Assembly: GCA_964589935.1 (NCBI GenBank)
Contig: CAZPVD010000008.1
Coordinates: 89,722 to 153,721 of the forward strand
Length of the DNA: 64,000 nucleotides
Direction of reading: 5' to 3'
Source of the DNA: VHCN01 sp964589935
GTDB taxonomy: Bacteria; Verrucomicrobiota; Verrucomicrobiia; Limisphaerales; VHCN01
Part shown: piece by piece, positions 1-9,189 of the stretch
How the letters are laid out: each line of letters starts with the position of its first letter
Position numbering within the stretch: the first letter of the stretch is position 1
The notes under the pieces: model-generated
Told to the model about the DNA's origin: nothing
The model's database searches: none
What the model saw: the letters and a program-made list of their open reading frames with translations, nothing else
Position numbers and translations under genes: made by a program

Positions 1-1050
1 CTTGCTATTAGGCTCGGCCTCGTGAACGACCGGCGCGGTGGCAAAGGTGATGAGCGCGGGATTCGAGACACCCTGCGGCGTGCTCACGCGATACTCGAAG
101 CCGTCGAGCGCGGCATCGCTCGGCCGCATCTGCGCGCTGCTGGCGAGACGCAGGCGCATCGCGGGATCCGCCGGAACGTCAATGTCCACCGTAATTTTTT
201 CAAGCGGCTTGCCGTCAACGGCCTTCAGATTCGCTGGCATTCCGCCGGGAAGATCTCTTCCGTAGAGCGTGAACTTCGTCTTCGTGCCCGGCTGGCCACA
301 CGGCGGGAAAACGAAATCAATCCACGGCCCCGTCGTGACCGAGAGCCGGTAGAAATACTCGCCGCCGCCGCCGAATGTGACGTCATGCACCTTCGCAACG
401 AGCGTCATGTCCGCCAGCGCCGTGAAGTCGAGCAGGCCGCCGCGGCGCGCGCGGTCCAGTTCGCGGTTGTCCGCATCGTAGAGCACAAGCACGGCGTCCA
501 TGCGCGAGTCAATTTCACGCGAGCGGCACTCGATGAGGACGCGCTGGCCCTTCTTCGCGGCGAACTTGTAGTAGTCCGCGTTGTTCGCGTCCGCGCGGCC
601 GTTGACGGTGGAGTTCATCGCCAGCTCCATCGCGCCGGCAAACGTGTTGTTTGTCGTGGCCTCGTTCACCTCGGCCAGCGCGCCGACAACGAACGCGCGC
701 GGGTTCGAGATGCCGAACCGGCCCACGACGCGCGCCTCATACACGCCGGGAGGGACGTTCGCGGCGATGTTCGCGGTGAACGTGTTTGCCACGGGCTGGT
801 CGCCGTTCTTCTTCTGTATCGCGGTGATGCTCGCGTGTGAAAACACAATCCGGTCAGCCTCGTCGAGGTCCGCGCCGGTGATCGCCAGCTCGATTCCCGC
901 GCCCGCCTTGCCGCCGGGCGGAAAGACGGTGAAAAGCTTGGTTTGAGGCAGCGTCGTCTGCGCCTGCACGGTGGCAACGAGAAGCGCGGCGGACAACACG
1001 AGGAGCGCCGCGCGCGGCGACAATTTAAGTTGGATGATCGGCTTCTGCAT
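1..1050 (-). CDS. Secreted protein with pre-peptidase C-terminal (PPC)-like domains, 3' end outside the window
   Basis: An open frame runs from an ATG at 1050 to the left edge (350 codons, no stop), so the gene is truncated by the window. The first 30 residues look like a Sec signal peptide: basic start, hydrophobic core ALLVLSAALLVATVQA, then QTTLPQ. The next part (LFTVFPPGGKAGAGIELAITG) resembles an Ig/IPT-like beta domain. Around residues 135-225 is a PPC-like stretch (NNTFAGAMELAMNSTVNG, ADYYKFAAKKGQRVLIE, SRMDAVLVLYD), a fold common in secreted planctomycete and verrucomicrobial proteins. A second similar block begins near the truncated end (VHEAEPN). It lies 83 nt downstream of a DUF1501 gene on the same strand and probably belongs to that operon. 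It is likely extracytoplasmic; the reaction, if any, is unknown. Confidence 0.75.
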   Translation of the reverse strand, partial: MQKPIIQLKLSPRAALLVLSAALLVATVQAQTTLPQTKLFTVFPPGGKAGAGIELAITGADLDEADRIVFSHASITAIQKKNGDQPVANTFTANIAANVPPGVYEARVVGRFGISNPRAFVVGALAEVNEATTNNTFAGAMELAMNSTVNGRADANNADYYKFAAKKGQRVLIECRSREIDSRMDAVLVLYDADNRELDRARRGGLLDFTALADMTLVAKVHDVTFGGGGEYFYRLSVTTGPWIDFVFPPCGQPGTKTKFTLYGRDLPGGMPANLKAVDGKPLEKITVDIDVPADPAMRLRLASSAQMRPSDAALDGFEYRVSTPQGVSNPALITFATAPVVHEAEPNSK

Positions 1051-1133
1051 GGCTGTCACTCCAGTTCAGACCCCGCACGGGCGGAGTTTCTTCGACGAAA
1101 TTTTGCGCGTGACACGGCGAACAACACGCGGCC

Positions 1134-2528
1134 TCACGAAGTCAGTTCGTCAATCGGCGTGCCATACGGCAGCACCGGATGCGGACGGCCCTGATGATCT
1201 TCATACTGCGCGGTCACGTCCACGCCGAGGTGGCGATACATCGTGGCGAGCACGTCCTGCGGTTTCTTCGGGTTGTCCTTCGGCTCGCCACCCTTCGCGT
1301 CGGACGAGCCGACGACGCGGCCGCCCTTCACGCCGCCACCCGCGATGGCCGCGCTGAAAACATTCGGCCAATGGTCGCGTCCGCCGGTGCCGTTGACCTT
1401 TGGCGTGCGGCCGAACTCGCCCCACGCGATGACCATCGTCGAGTCGAGCATTCCGCGCGCCTCAAGGTCCTCGATGAGCGCGGTGTAAGCGCGGTCCCAG
1501 CGCGGCAGGAAACCGTCGCGCATCGTCTCGTAGCCCTTCACGTGCGTGTCCCACCAGCGCAGGTCCACGGTCACGAGCCGCACGCCATACTCGACGAGCC
1601 GGCGCGCGAGCAGGATGCGCTGGCTCCACGCGGGCACGCCGCAGCGGTCGGGCGTGGGCGCCTTGTATTCGGCCATGAATCCGTAACGGTCGCGAACCTT
1701 CTGCGGCTCGGCGTCGAGATTGAAGCCGTCGCGCGCCGCGGCACCGGTGACAATGTCCCACGCCTGCTGTTGAAAACTGTCAAGCGCCTCCATCTGCCCG
1801 CTGGCGTCGGCCTCGCGGCGAATGCGGTCAATGCCGCTGATCAAAGATTTGCGCTCCGCAAGACGGTCGAACGAAAGCCCGTCAGCCAGCTCGAAGTTCG
1901 GCACGCTGAACGGACCGTCCTTCGCCGGGTCGGCCTGCGTGGCGAACGCGGCGTATTTCTGCCCGAGATACGCCGAGCCGCTGCCGGGCAGGTCGCGCGG
2001 GATGATGACGTAGGGCGGCATCTTCGGGTTCAGGTGGCCGAGTTGTTTCGCCACGATGGAGCCGCAGCTCGGATAGACGTTCACGTCCGGCTGCCCCGCG
2101 TTGGGCGGATAACCTGTGAAGAGAATCTGGTCGCCCGCCGAATGCCCCGCGTCCGTGTGATACAGGCTGCGGATGATGCTGTATTTGTGCTGAATCTTCG
2201 CGTGCATCGGCAGCAAATCACAAATCTGGATGCCGGGCACGCTGGTGCTCATCGCGCCGAATGCGCCGCGATAATCCTCCGGCGCGTCGGGCTTCGGATC
2301 CCACGTCTCATGCTGGCTCGGCCCGCCGCGCATCCAGAGGATGATGACGGACTTGTCGCGCGAGGTCGGCTTGCCCGCGGCGCGTGCCGACGACTCGAAG
2401 CGAAGCAGGTCCGCGAGGCCGAATCCGGCGCAGCCGAGAAATCCAGCCTTCAAAAAGCCGCGCCGGTTCTGCCGCAGCAAGCGGCGGAACTCGGGGCAAC
2501 CGATGCGATTGGGCTGTTCCGAACTCAT
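1134..2528 (-). CDS. DUF1501 family exported protein (partner of the adjacent DUF1553 gene)
   Basis: 464 residues. The ATG at 2528 (MSSEQPNRIGC) was chosen because it gives the family-typical N-terminus, with a twin-arginine export signal, NRRGFLKAGFLG, near residues 21-32. Family motifs are in order: GGPSQHETWDPKPDAP, SVPGIQICDLLP, WWDTH, and WGEFGRTPKVN followed by GRDHWP. DUF1501 proteins are distant members of the alkaline phosphatase/sulfatase-like superfamily with no settled substrate. This copy is of a different subtype from the five tandem copies further upstream: it has an extended N-terminus before the RR motif and no CDGVSRRNFL signature. It starts 11 nt after the stop of the DUF1549/DUF1553 gene, the classic two-gene arrangement in Planctomycetes and Verrucomicrobia. 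Confidence 0.9.
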   Translation of the reverse strand: MSSEQPNRIGCPEFRRLLRQNRRGFLKAGFLGCAGFGLADLLRFESSARAAGKPTSRDKSVIILWMRGGPSQHETWDPKPDAPEDYRGAFGAMSTSVPGIQICDLLPMHAKIQHKYSIIRSLYHTDAGHSAGDQILFTGYPPNAGQPDVNVYPSCGSIVAKQLGHLNPKMPPYVIIPRDLPGSGSAYLGQKYAAFATQADPAKDGPFSVPNFELADGLSFDRLAERKSLISGIDRIRREADASGQMEALDSFQQQAWDIVTGAAARDGFNLDAEPQKVRDRYGFMAEYKAPTPDRCGVPAWSQRILLARRLVEYGVRLVTVDLRWWDTHVKGYETMRDGFLPRWDRAYTALIEDLEARGMLDSTMVIAWGEFGRTPKVNGTGGRDHWPNVFSAAIAGGGVKGGRVVGSSDAKGGEPKDNPKKPQDVLATMYRHLGVDVTAQYEDHQGRPHPVLPYGTPIDELTS

Positions 2529-2539
2529 GCGATTGTCGC

Positions 2540-5077
2540 TCAGTGGTTGAACAAAAATTCCTTGCTGCTCACAAGCGCCCACACGATGTCTTCGTAGGCT
2601 TGGCGCTTGGCGGCGGGTTTCTTCGCGGCGTCCTGCTCCTTCTTCATCACCTTCTCGATGTGCTGCTTGGCCATCTCGGTCTCGTAGGATTCGGGGTTGC
2701 GCGCGTAGGCCCACTCGTAGAGTTCGCGAAGCTTGTCGTCGTCGCTGCGCTTGTCGTCCGTGGCGAGCAGGGCTGCGCGGCCGTTGTTGTCGGCGAGCTT
2801 GTTCTGGATGTCCTTTGAGTTGAGCAGGTGCAGGCTCTGCGCAAGCGAGGCGTCCTGCGAGCGCTCGCATTCGCACGAGCTGGAGGAATCGGGGCGGCCG
2901 AACACGGTCAGGAAGTAGGAGCCGGCGTTGAAGCTGTTGTCCGGCAACTGCACCGCGCGCGTGCCGGGCGGCAGGCCGCCCCAGCTTGGCTCGGACTTTG
3001 TGACGGTGTTGATGGCGTCGAAGAGCACCTCGGCGGTGAGACGCTTCGGGTAGTAGCGCGAGTAGTATTGCTTGTCCACCTTGTTGAAGTCGTTCGGGAT
3101 CGCACTCAACTGATACGTCGTCGAGCGGCAGATCACACGCACGAGGTTCTTCATGTCGAAGCCCGACTCGACAAAATACTTCGCCACCGCATCGAGCAGC
3201 TCGGGATTCGTCGCCGGATTCGTCTCGCGCATGTCGTCCTCCGGCTCGACGAGGCCGCGGTTGAAGAAGTGCTTCCAGTAGCGGTTCACGAGCGACTGCG
3301 CGAAGAAGCGGTTGTCCTTCGCGCTCATCCAGTCCACGAGCGACTGGCGAGCGTCGTCGTCGGGAATCACATCCAGCGGCACCGCGCCGAGGCCGGCGGG
3401 CTTCACGGTCTGGCCGTTCTTCTTGTTCTGCGCGGACGGCGTGGAGCGTTTCGTGAAAACCACTTCCTCGCCCGGCTGGCTGCTCGGCTTGCGGCTGACC
3501 TGCGAGAAGAACGCGCCGAAGCTGTAGTAGTCGGCCTGGCTCCACTTTTCATAGGGATGATGATGACACTGCGCGCACTGGAGGCGCGTGCCGAGGAAGA
3601 GCTGCGCGGTGTCCTCAAGCTGCGTGGTCATGGTGTTGACCTGGCGATACCACGCGACGGGCGGGTTGTTCCCGATGTCGCCGGACGCCGCGAGGATTTC
3701 GCGCACGAACTGGTCGTAGGGCTTGTTGACCATGAAGCTGTCGCGAATCCAGTTGTAGAAGGCATAGGTGCCGTGCGTGTGCGTGGGCTGGGCGCGCTTG
3801 TTGCGCAGCAACGCGGCCCATTTGTTCGCGAAGTAATCCGCGTAGTCCGAGCTGTCGAGCAACTGGTCAATCCACTTGTCACGCTTCGCCGTGTCCTTGT
3901 CCGCGAGGAACTTTTCCACTTCAGCCGCGGTTGGCGTGCGGCCCGCGATGTCGAGCGTGACGCGGCGCAGGAACGTCGCGTCATCGCAAATGCCCGACGG
4001 CGGCATGCCGACCTTCACGAGCTTCTTGAAGACCAGTTCGTCAATGAAGTTGTTCGCCACGGGCAGACGCTCGACCGGCGCGCCGAGCGGCACCGTCGCG
4101 CGGAACGTGGTGACCCTGCCCTGATAACGCACCATCACGGCCACGTCGCCCGTCTGGCCGGTCATCTTCACGCGGCCGTTGTTTTCCGTGGAGGCGATGT
4201 CCTTGTCGTTCGGTTCGTAGAGAGCGCCGCGCGTGACATCCTCGTAGTGGCCGTCGGTGTATTGCGCAAGCACGAGGAGCTGCTGGTCGCCGTCCTTGTC
4301 CATCGTGCGTTCCTTCGGGAAGACTTCAATGCGCGACACCGTCGGATCCTTCGCGTCGCCGTAGGGCATCCCTTGCGCAATCCAACGCTTGACGAGTTCA
4401 TAATCAAAGGAGCCAACCTCAAGCCGTTTGCCGCCGCCGTGCGGAACAACCGATGCGCCCTTCACGAGAAGCAGGCTCTGGTCCGGCGCGGGCGGGAACA
4501 GGCGGCGTCCGCGCGACTCCTTCACGAGATGCTCGTAATCCTCCGTCGGCTCGAAGCCGAGGAGTGAGAGCTTGAAGCCGTTCTGTCCGCTCGCCTTGCC
4601 GTGGCATCCGCCGCCGTTGCAGCCGCCCTTGGTGAAGATGGGCACGATTTGGTTCGGAAAGTTCACCGGGTTGACGAGCTTCGCATTTTCAACAGTGACC
4701 TCAATCATCGCGGACGCGCCTTCCTTCGCCTTCGCGGTGATGACCGCCTTGCCGTCGGCGACGGGTGTCACGAGGCCGTCCCTGTCAATCTTCACAATGT
4801 TTGCCGGCGCGACGGTGTAGGTGACGGCTCGCGTGTAGTCGCGTTCCATGCCGCCGGCGAACTTCGCGGTCGCAAGCAATTGCTGCCGCGCGTCGCTGCC
4901 TTTGAGGTGGATGCCCTTGGTATCGGCGGCGTCGCCAGCTTGCAGGACGAGCGAGCCAAGTTTATCAACGGGCTTCGGCGCGTCCTTTGATGCGGCGAAC
5001 GTCGTCACTGCAAACGTGGCCGCAATGCAGACAGCGCCCGCCGCCGCGGAGCGGAATGAACAGTTCTTCAGTGCCAT
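2540..5077 (-). CDS. DUF1549/DUF1553 protein with a CX4CH cytochrome-like motif and an Ig-like (BIG2-type) domain
   Basis: 845 residues starting with a signal peptide (MALKNCSFRSAAAGAVCIAATFAVTTFAAS). Residues about 80-135 look like a bacterial Ig-like (BIG2) domain (DGLVTPVADGKAVITAKAKE). Near residue 156 is GGCNGGGCHGKASGQNGFKLS, the CX4CH motif of the planctomycete-type cytochrome-like domain, a possible haem site. DUF1549 follows at about residues 340-540 (FIDELVFKKL, FLRRVTLDIAGRTPTAAEV; also CAQCHHHPYEKW with CXXCH), then DUF1553 at about 585-800 (FFAQSLVNRYWKHFFNRGLVEPEDD, VICRSTTYQLS). It is predicted to act outside the cytoplasmic membrane, possibly in redox chemistry linked to its DUF1501 partner; that role is an inference. 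It is preceded by the five-gene DUF1501 array (50-nt gap) and followed by its DUF1501 partner (11-nt gap). Confidence 0.9.
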   Translation of the reverse strand: MALKNCSFRSAAAGAVCIAATFAVTTFAASKDAPKPVDKLGSLVLQAGDAADTKGIHLKGSDARQQLLATAKFAGGMERDYTRAVTYTVAPANIVKIDRDGLVTPVADGKAVITAKAKEGASAMIEVTVENAKLVNPVNFPNQIVPIFTKGGCNGGGCHGKASGQNGFKLSLLGFEPTEDYEHLVKESRGRRLFPPAPDQSLLLVKGASVVPHGGGKRLEVGSFDYELVKRWIAQGMPYGDAKDPTVSRIEVFPKERTMDKDGDQQLLVLAQYTDGHYEDVTRGALYEPNDKDIASTENNGRVKMTGQTGDVAVMVRYQGRVTTFRATVPLGAPVERLPVANNFIDELVFKKLVKVGMPPSGICDDATFLRRVTLDIAGRTPTAAEVEKFLADKDTAKRDKWIDQLLDSSDYADYFANKWAALLRNKRAQPTHTHGTYAFYNWIRDSFMVNKPYDQFVREILAASGDIGNNPPVAWYRQVNTMTTQLEDTAQLFLGTRLQCAQCHHHPYEKWSQADYYSFGAFFSQVSRKPSSQPGEEVVFTKRSTPSAQNKKNGQTVKPAGLGAVPLDVIPDDDARQSLVDWMSAKDNRFFAQSLVNRYWKHFFNRGLVEPEDDMRETNPATNPELLDAVAKYFVESGFDMKNLVRVICRSTTYQLSAIPNDFNKVDKQYYSRYYPKRLTAEVLFDAINTVTKSEPSWGGLPPGTRAVQLPDNSFNAGSYFLTVFGRPDSSSSCECERSQDASLAQSLHLLNSKDIQNKLADNNGRAALLATDDKRSDDDKLRELYEWAYARNPESYETEMAKQHIEKVMKKEQDAAKKPAAKRQAYEDIVWALVSSKEFLFNH

Positions 5078-5126
5078 AATTTTCCTGTGCTTCGTTTATT
5101 TGTGACGCTCGCGCGACAAGGTTTAA

Positions 5127-6419
5127 TCAGAGAAGTTCCTTGATCGGCTCATAATTATCCACGAGGTAGTGCGGCCGGCCGGCGAAATCGGCAATGGTCT
5201 GCGTGTTCGGATCGAGGCCGCAGTTGCGATAAAGCGTGGCGATCACCTCGCAAAGATGCACGGGACGGTCGTTCGCCTCGCCGCCGAGCCGGTCGGTCTG
5301 GCCGAGCACCTGGCCGGTCTTCATGCCGCCACCGGCGAGCAGCGCGCTGCCGACGCGCGACCAGTGGTCGCGGCCTGCGGTGCCGTTCACGCGCGGCGTG
5401 CGGCCGAACTCACCCCACACCACGACGCTTACGTCCTTCGCGAGGCCGCGCTCGTGCAGTTCCTCGACGAGCGTCGTGACGCCGTGGTCAAGCTGTGGAA
5501 GCTGGTTGCGCAGGGTTTGGAAGTTCTGCTGGTGCGTGTCCCAGCCGCCGAAATTGAGCGTCACGCAGCGCGCGCCCGCCTCGACCAGCCGCCGGGCGAG
5601 GAGGAAGTTTTCCAGACCGCGCCTGCTCTGCACCGGCGCGTTGTAGCGCTCGACGACCTTCGGGTCTTCCTTCTTGAGATCGAGCGCGGTGACGAGCCTG
5701 CTGGACGTGATGACTTCAAACGCCTTCTGGTTGAAGCCGTCAAGTCCCTCCATCAACTTGCTCGCGTCCGCGTCGCGGCGGAATTTGTCGAAGCCCGTGA
5801 GGAGCGCCTTGCGGTCATCGAGACGGTCGAGCGTGACGCCGTTCAACACCATGTCGGTCTTGCCCGGTCCGCTCGGCTCGAATGAGCCGTGCGCCGCGCC
5901 GGCGTAACCGCTCGGCGCAGTCTTGCCACTCAACCCAATGAACGCCGGCATACCTTCGCCCGCCGGGCCTTGAAGCTTCGAAAGCGTCGAGCCAACCGAA
6001 GGCCATCCGCCGGGCGGCTGGTTCTGCTCGATGCGTCCGGTCATCGTCTGAAATGAACTGTGCTGGTCCACCTGGCCGACGAGCGCGCGGATGGGGACGA
6101 ACTTGTCCATGTTCGCCGCGAGCCGCGGCATGTGTTCGCAGATGCGGATGCCGGGCACGCACGACGGGATGGCGTTGAACTCGCCGCGGATTTCCGAGGG
6201 CGCGTCCTCCTTGATGTCATACATGTCGAGGTGCGACGCGCCGCCGGGCAGGTAAATCATGATGACCGACTTGTTCGACGCGCCAAGGCCGGCCTGCGCG
6301 TCAAGCCGGAAAAGCGAGGGCAGCGAGAACGCGCCCATGCCGAGCGCGCCGATGCGGAGGAAGTTGCGCCGCGAGATGCCGTCACAGAACGGCTGCGATT
6401 TGCCAAGGATGGTCAACAT
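5127..6419 (-). CDS. DUF1501 family protein, tandem copy 5 (most divergent, shortest)
   Basis: 430 residues. The ATG at 6419 gives MLTILGKSQPFCDGISRRNFLRIGALGMG, a twin-arginine signal closely matching the other array members. Family motifs: GGASHLDMYDIKEDAP, VPGIRICEHMPRLA, QPPGGWPSVGSTLSKL, GWDTH and WGEFGRTPRVN with GRDHWS (Ser where the other copies have Pro). It is 14-18 residues shorter than its neighbours because the segment that reads PGFLG in copies 1, 2 and 4 is reduced here to APSGYAGAAHGSF. It starts 84 nt after the stop of copy 4, unlike the 2-nt gaps among copies 2-4, and lies 49 nt before the DUF1553 gene. Reaction unknown; predicted Tat-exported. Confidence 0.9.
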   Translation of the reverse strand: MLTILGKSQPFCDGISRRNFLRIGALGMGAFSLPSLFRLDAQAGLGASNKSVIMIYLPGGASHLDMYDIKEDAPSEIRGEFNAIPSCVPGIRICEHMPRLAANMDKFVPIRALVGQVDQHSSFQTMTGRIEQNQPPGGWPSVGSTLSKLQGPAGEGMPAFIGLSGKTAPSGYAGAAHGSFEPSGPGKTDMVLNGVTLDRLDDRKALLTGFDKFRRDADASKLMEGLDGFNQKAFEVITSSRLVTALDLKKEDPKVVERYNAPVQSRRGLENFLLARRLVEAGARCVTLNFGGWDTHQQNFQTLRNQLPQLDHGVTTLVEELHERGLAKDVSVVVWGEFGRTPRVNGTAGRDHWSRVGSALLAGGGMKTGQVLGQTDRLGGEANDRPVHLCEVIATLYRNCGLDPNTQTIADFAGRPHYLVDNYEPIKELL

Positions 6420-6503
6420 AGGTTTTGTGCGTTTTCGTTTCGTTCAACTGCCCTGCCCAGCCGCGCCCGGCCACTCAGCCGGACACACTCACTTCACCCG
6501 TGC

Positions 6504-7850
6504 TCACACGAGTTCTTTCATCACTTCATGCTCATAATCCACCAACGGATGCGGACGACCGGCGAAATCCGTGAACTGCGTCGCGTGCGGGTCAATGCCG
6601 AGCCGCTGATACAGCGTCGCGAAGACTTCGCCGAAGTGGACGCCGCGTTCTGCGATCTCGCCGCCGAGCCGGTCGGTCGCGCCGATCACCTGCCCCGTGC
6701 GCAAGCCGCCGCCCGCAAGCAAACCGCAGCCGACGCGCGGCCAGTGGTCGCGGCCCGCATCTTTGTTAATAGTGGGCGTGCGGCCAAATTCGCCCCACGC
6801 GACGACGGAGACATCCTTGTCCAGCCCGCGCGCGTGCAAGTCCTCGACCAGCGCCGAGACGCCCTGATCGAAGTAAGGCAGATGCGTGTCGCGCGCCTCG
6901 CTGAAGTTGTTCGAGTGAAAATCCCAGCGGCCAAAATTCAATGTCACGACACGCGCGCCCGCTTCAACGAGACGACGGGCCATGAGAAAGTGTTCGAGGT
7001 TGCGCGGAGCGCCGTCGCCGTAATTTTGCGTGAAGCCCTTGCCGTAACGCTCGCGGACTTTCGGGTCTTCCTTCGAGATGTCGAGCGCGGCAGCGAGACG
7101 ACTTGAAGTCAACATGCCAAGGGCGCGTTGCTGGAAAGCATCCATGCCCTCGATGACGCCGCTCGTGTCCACATCGCGACGGAACTTGTCGAAGCTCGCG
7201 AGGAGCTTCTTGCGGTCGTCGAGACGGTCGAGCGTGACGCCGTTGAGCGTGAGGTCGTCCATCGTTTCGCCGGACGGACGGAAGGCAGAGTGCGGCACGC
7301 CGAGAAAACCCGGCAGGCCCGGCGAGCCATACGGCGGATGCCCCGCGCGTGGCGCGAGTCCGACAAACGGCGGGATGGCTTCGGCAGTCGGGCCTTTCAA
7401 TTTCGACATCACGGAACCGAGTGACGGCCAGCCGCCGGGAGGCTGGTTGCGCTTGCTGCGGCCGGTGTAACAAATGAACGAATCGTGATCGCCGTCGGGC
7501 GAGCCATAGACCGTGCGGATGGGCACGAGCTTGTCCATGATGCGCGCGAGCCGCGGCAGATGTTCGCAGATGCGGATGCCGGGAACGTTCGTCGGGATTT
7601 CCTTAAACTCGCCGCGAATTTCCGACGGTGCGTCCACCTTGATGTCATACATGTCCTGGTGCGGCGGCGCGCCGACGAGGTAGATCATGATGACGGCCTT
7701 GTGCGAATTGCGGATGCCCGCCTTTGCTTCCGCTTCGAGCAACTGCGGCAGCGCAAGCCCGCCCATGCCCAGCGCGCCAACCTTCAGGAACTCGCGACGT
7801 GAAACGCCGTCGCAAAGCTTCGCTGAATTTTTTCCGTAAATGGTCAGCAT
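6504..7850 (-). CDS. DUF1501 family protein, tandem copy 4
   Basis: 448 residues, ATG at 7850, only 2 nt after the stop of copy 3, so translation is probably coupled. The N-terminus MLTIYGKNSAKLCDGVSRREFLKVGALGMGG is a twin-arginine signal. Motifs: VGAPPHQDMYDIKVDAP, VPGIRICEHLPRLA, QPPGGWPSLGSVMSKLKGP, PGFLGVPHSAF, WDFHSNNF and WGEFGRTPTINKDAGRDHWP. Odd features are a two-residue insertion after the RR-proximal start (NSAK) and VGAPPHQD in place of the usual PGGPxHQD, which changes a glycine-rich loop near the putative active site. Predicted Tat-exported, substrate unknown. Confidence 0.9.
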   Translation of the reverse strand: MLTIYGKNSAKLCDGVSRREFLKVGALGMGGLALPQLLEAEAKAGIRNSHKAVIMIYLVGAPPHQDMYDIKVDAPSEIRGEFKEIPTNVPGIRICEHLPRLARIMDKLVPIRTVYGSPDGDHDSFICYTGRSKRNQPPGGWPSLGSVMSKLKGPTAEAIPPFVGLAPRAGHPPYGSPGLPGFLGVPHSAFRPSGETMDDLTLNGVTLDRLDDRKKLLASFDKFRRDVDTSGVIEGMDAFQQRALGMLTSSRLAAALDISKEDPKVRERYGKGFTQNYGDGAPRNLEHFLMARRLVEAGARVVTLNFGRWDFHSNNFSEARDTHLPYFDQGVSALVEDLHARGLDKDVSVVAWGEFGRTPTINKDAGRDHWPRVGCGLLAGGGLRTGQVIGATDRLGGEIAERGVHFGEVFATLYQRLGIDPHATQFTDFAGRPHPLVDYEHEVMKELV

Positions 7851-7852
7851 GA

Positions 7853-9187
7853 CTAAATGAGTTCGGGCATCGGCTGCAAATTGTCCGGCACGAGATACTG
7901 CGGGCGGCCGGAGAGGTCGTTGATCTTCACATCGTTCACGTCAATGCCGAGGTTGTGATACATCGTGGCGAAGACTTCGCCGAAGCGCACCGGCCGCTCG
8001 ACCGGCTCGGCGGCCTGCCGGTCGGTCGCACCGATGATCTGGCCGACGCGCATCCCGCCGCCGGAGAGCAGCGCGCACGATGCCTTGGGCCAATGATCAC
8101 GTCCGGCGTCTTTGTTGATCTTCGGTGTGCGACCAAACTCACCCCACACAACGACAGTCACATCCTTGTCCAAGCCGCGGTCGTAAAGGTCCTCGACGAG
8201 CGCGCTCACGCCCTGGTCGAGCATCGGCAATTCCCGCCGCGCGTTGCGGAAATTCTGTCCGTGATAATCCCAAAATCCAAACGCCACCGTCACCGCGCGG
8301 GCGCCGGCCTCGACGAGCCTTCGCGCAAGGATGAACTGCTCCATCATCATCGGCGCGGCGTCACCGTGCGGCTTGGGGTCGCCCTTGCCGTAACGTTCGC
8401 GAGTCTTCGCGCTTTCCTTGTCGAGGTTGAGCGCGTCCGCGAGGCCGCTCGACGTGAGCACGCCAAACGCCTGCTGCGTATAAGTGTCGAGTCCTTCCAT
8501 CTGCCCGCTCGCGTCCACGTCGCGGCGAAATCTGTCGAAACTCGCAAGCAGTCCCTTGCGGTCGGCGAGACGGTCGAGCGAGATGTCGTTGAGCACCATG
8601 TCGGCCTTGCCATCGCCTTGCGGTTTGAAGCTCGCGTGCGAGGGACCGAGGTAGCCGCTTGTCGCCGCGTTGTAAGGCCGGTGCTGCATGCGCGGCTCAA
8701 GGCCGACGAACGACGGCACGCCGGGATCGGCGACGCCCTGCACTTTTGAAATCACCGCGCCAAACGACGGCCATCCGCCGGGCGGCTGGTTCTGCTTCGT
8801 GCGGCCGGTGAGGCACATGTAATCCGTGTGGTCGTCGCGCGCGTCGGCGATGGAGCGGATGACCGCGAGCTTGTCCGCGCAGCGCGAGAGCCGCGGAAGC
8901 AGTTCACAAAATTGAACGCCGGGAACATTCGTTGAAATCGGCTGGAATTCGCCGCGGATTTCGCCCGGCGCATCTGGCTTGAGATCGAAGGTATCCTGAT
9001 GCGGCGGGCCGCCGGGCAGGTAGATCATGATGACGGCCTTGTGCGATTTGCGCAGGCCGGAGGCGTTTTCTGCCTGAAGAATCTGCGGCAGCGCGAGGCC
9101 GCCCATGCCGAGCGCGCCAATGCGCAGGAAGTTGCGGCGGCTGACGCCGTCGCAAAACCGGTTCTTTCTTCCGTAGATGCTCAGCAT
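7853..9187 (-). CDS. DUF1501 family protein, tandem copy 3
   Basis: 444 residues when started at the ATG at 9187 (MLSIYGRKNRFCDGVSRRNFL). An in-frame ATG exists 30 nt upstream, but it lies inside the preceding gene, and the 9187 start matches the paralogues. The start is 2 nt after the stop of copy 2. Motifs: twin-arginine SRRNFLRIGALGMGG, PGGPPHQDTFDLKPDAP, VPGVQFCELLPRLS, QPPGGWPSFGAVISKVQG, FWDYHGQNF and WGEFGRTPKINKDAGRDHWP. The PGFLG motif is changed to SGYLG. Predicted exported; function unknown. Gene order and coupling argue that copies 2-4 are made from one transcript. Confidence 0.9.
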   Translation of the reverse strand: MLSIYGRKNRFCDGVSRRNFLRIGALGMGGLALPQILQAENASGLRKSHKAVIMIYLPGGPPHQDTFDLKPDAPGEIRGEFQPISTNVPGVQFCELLPRLSRCADKLAVIRSIADARDDHTDYMCLTGRTKQNQPPGGWPSFGAVISKVQGVADPGVPSFVGLEPRMQHRPYNAATSGYLGPSHASFKPQGDGKADMVLNDISLDRLADRKGLLASFDRFRRDVDASGQMEGLDTYTQQAFGVLTSSGLADALNLDKESAKTRERYGKGDPKPHGDAAPMMMEQFILARRLVEAGARAVTVAFGFWDYHGQNFRNARRELPMLDQGVSALVEDLYDRGLDKDVTVVVWGEFGRTPKINKDAGRDHWPKASCALLSGGGMRVGQIIGATDRQAAEPVERPVRFGEVFATMYHNLGIDVNDVKINDLSGRPQYLVPDNLQPMPELI

Positions 9188-9189
9188 GT

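Noticed and set aside
2828..4567. A 579-codon open frame on the plus strand across the DUF1553 gene
   Set aside because: It is antisense to a clear DUF1549/DUF1553 gene, has no recognisable domain and is Arg/His/Val-rich, as expected for a GC-rich shadow frame.
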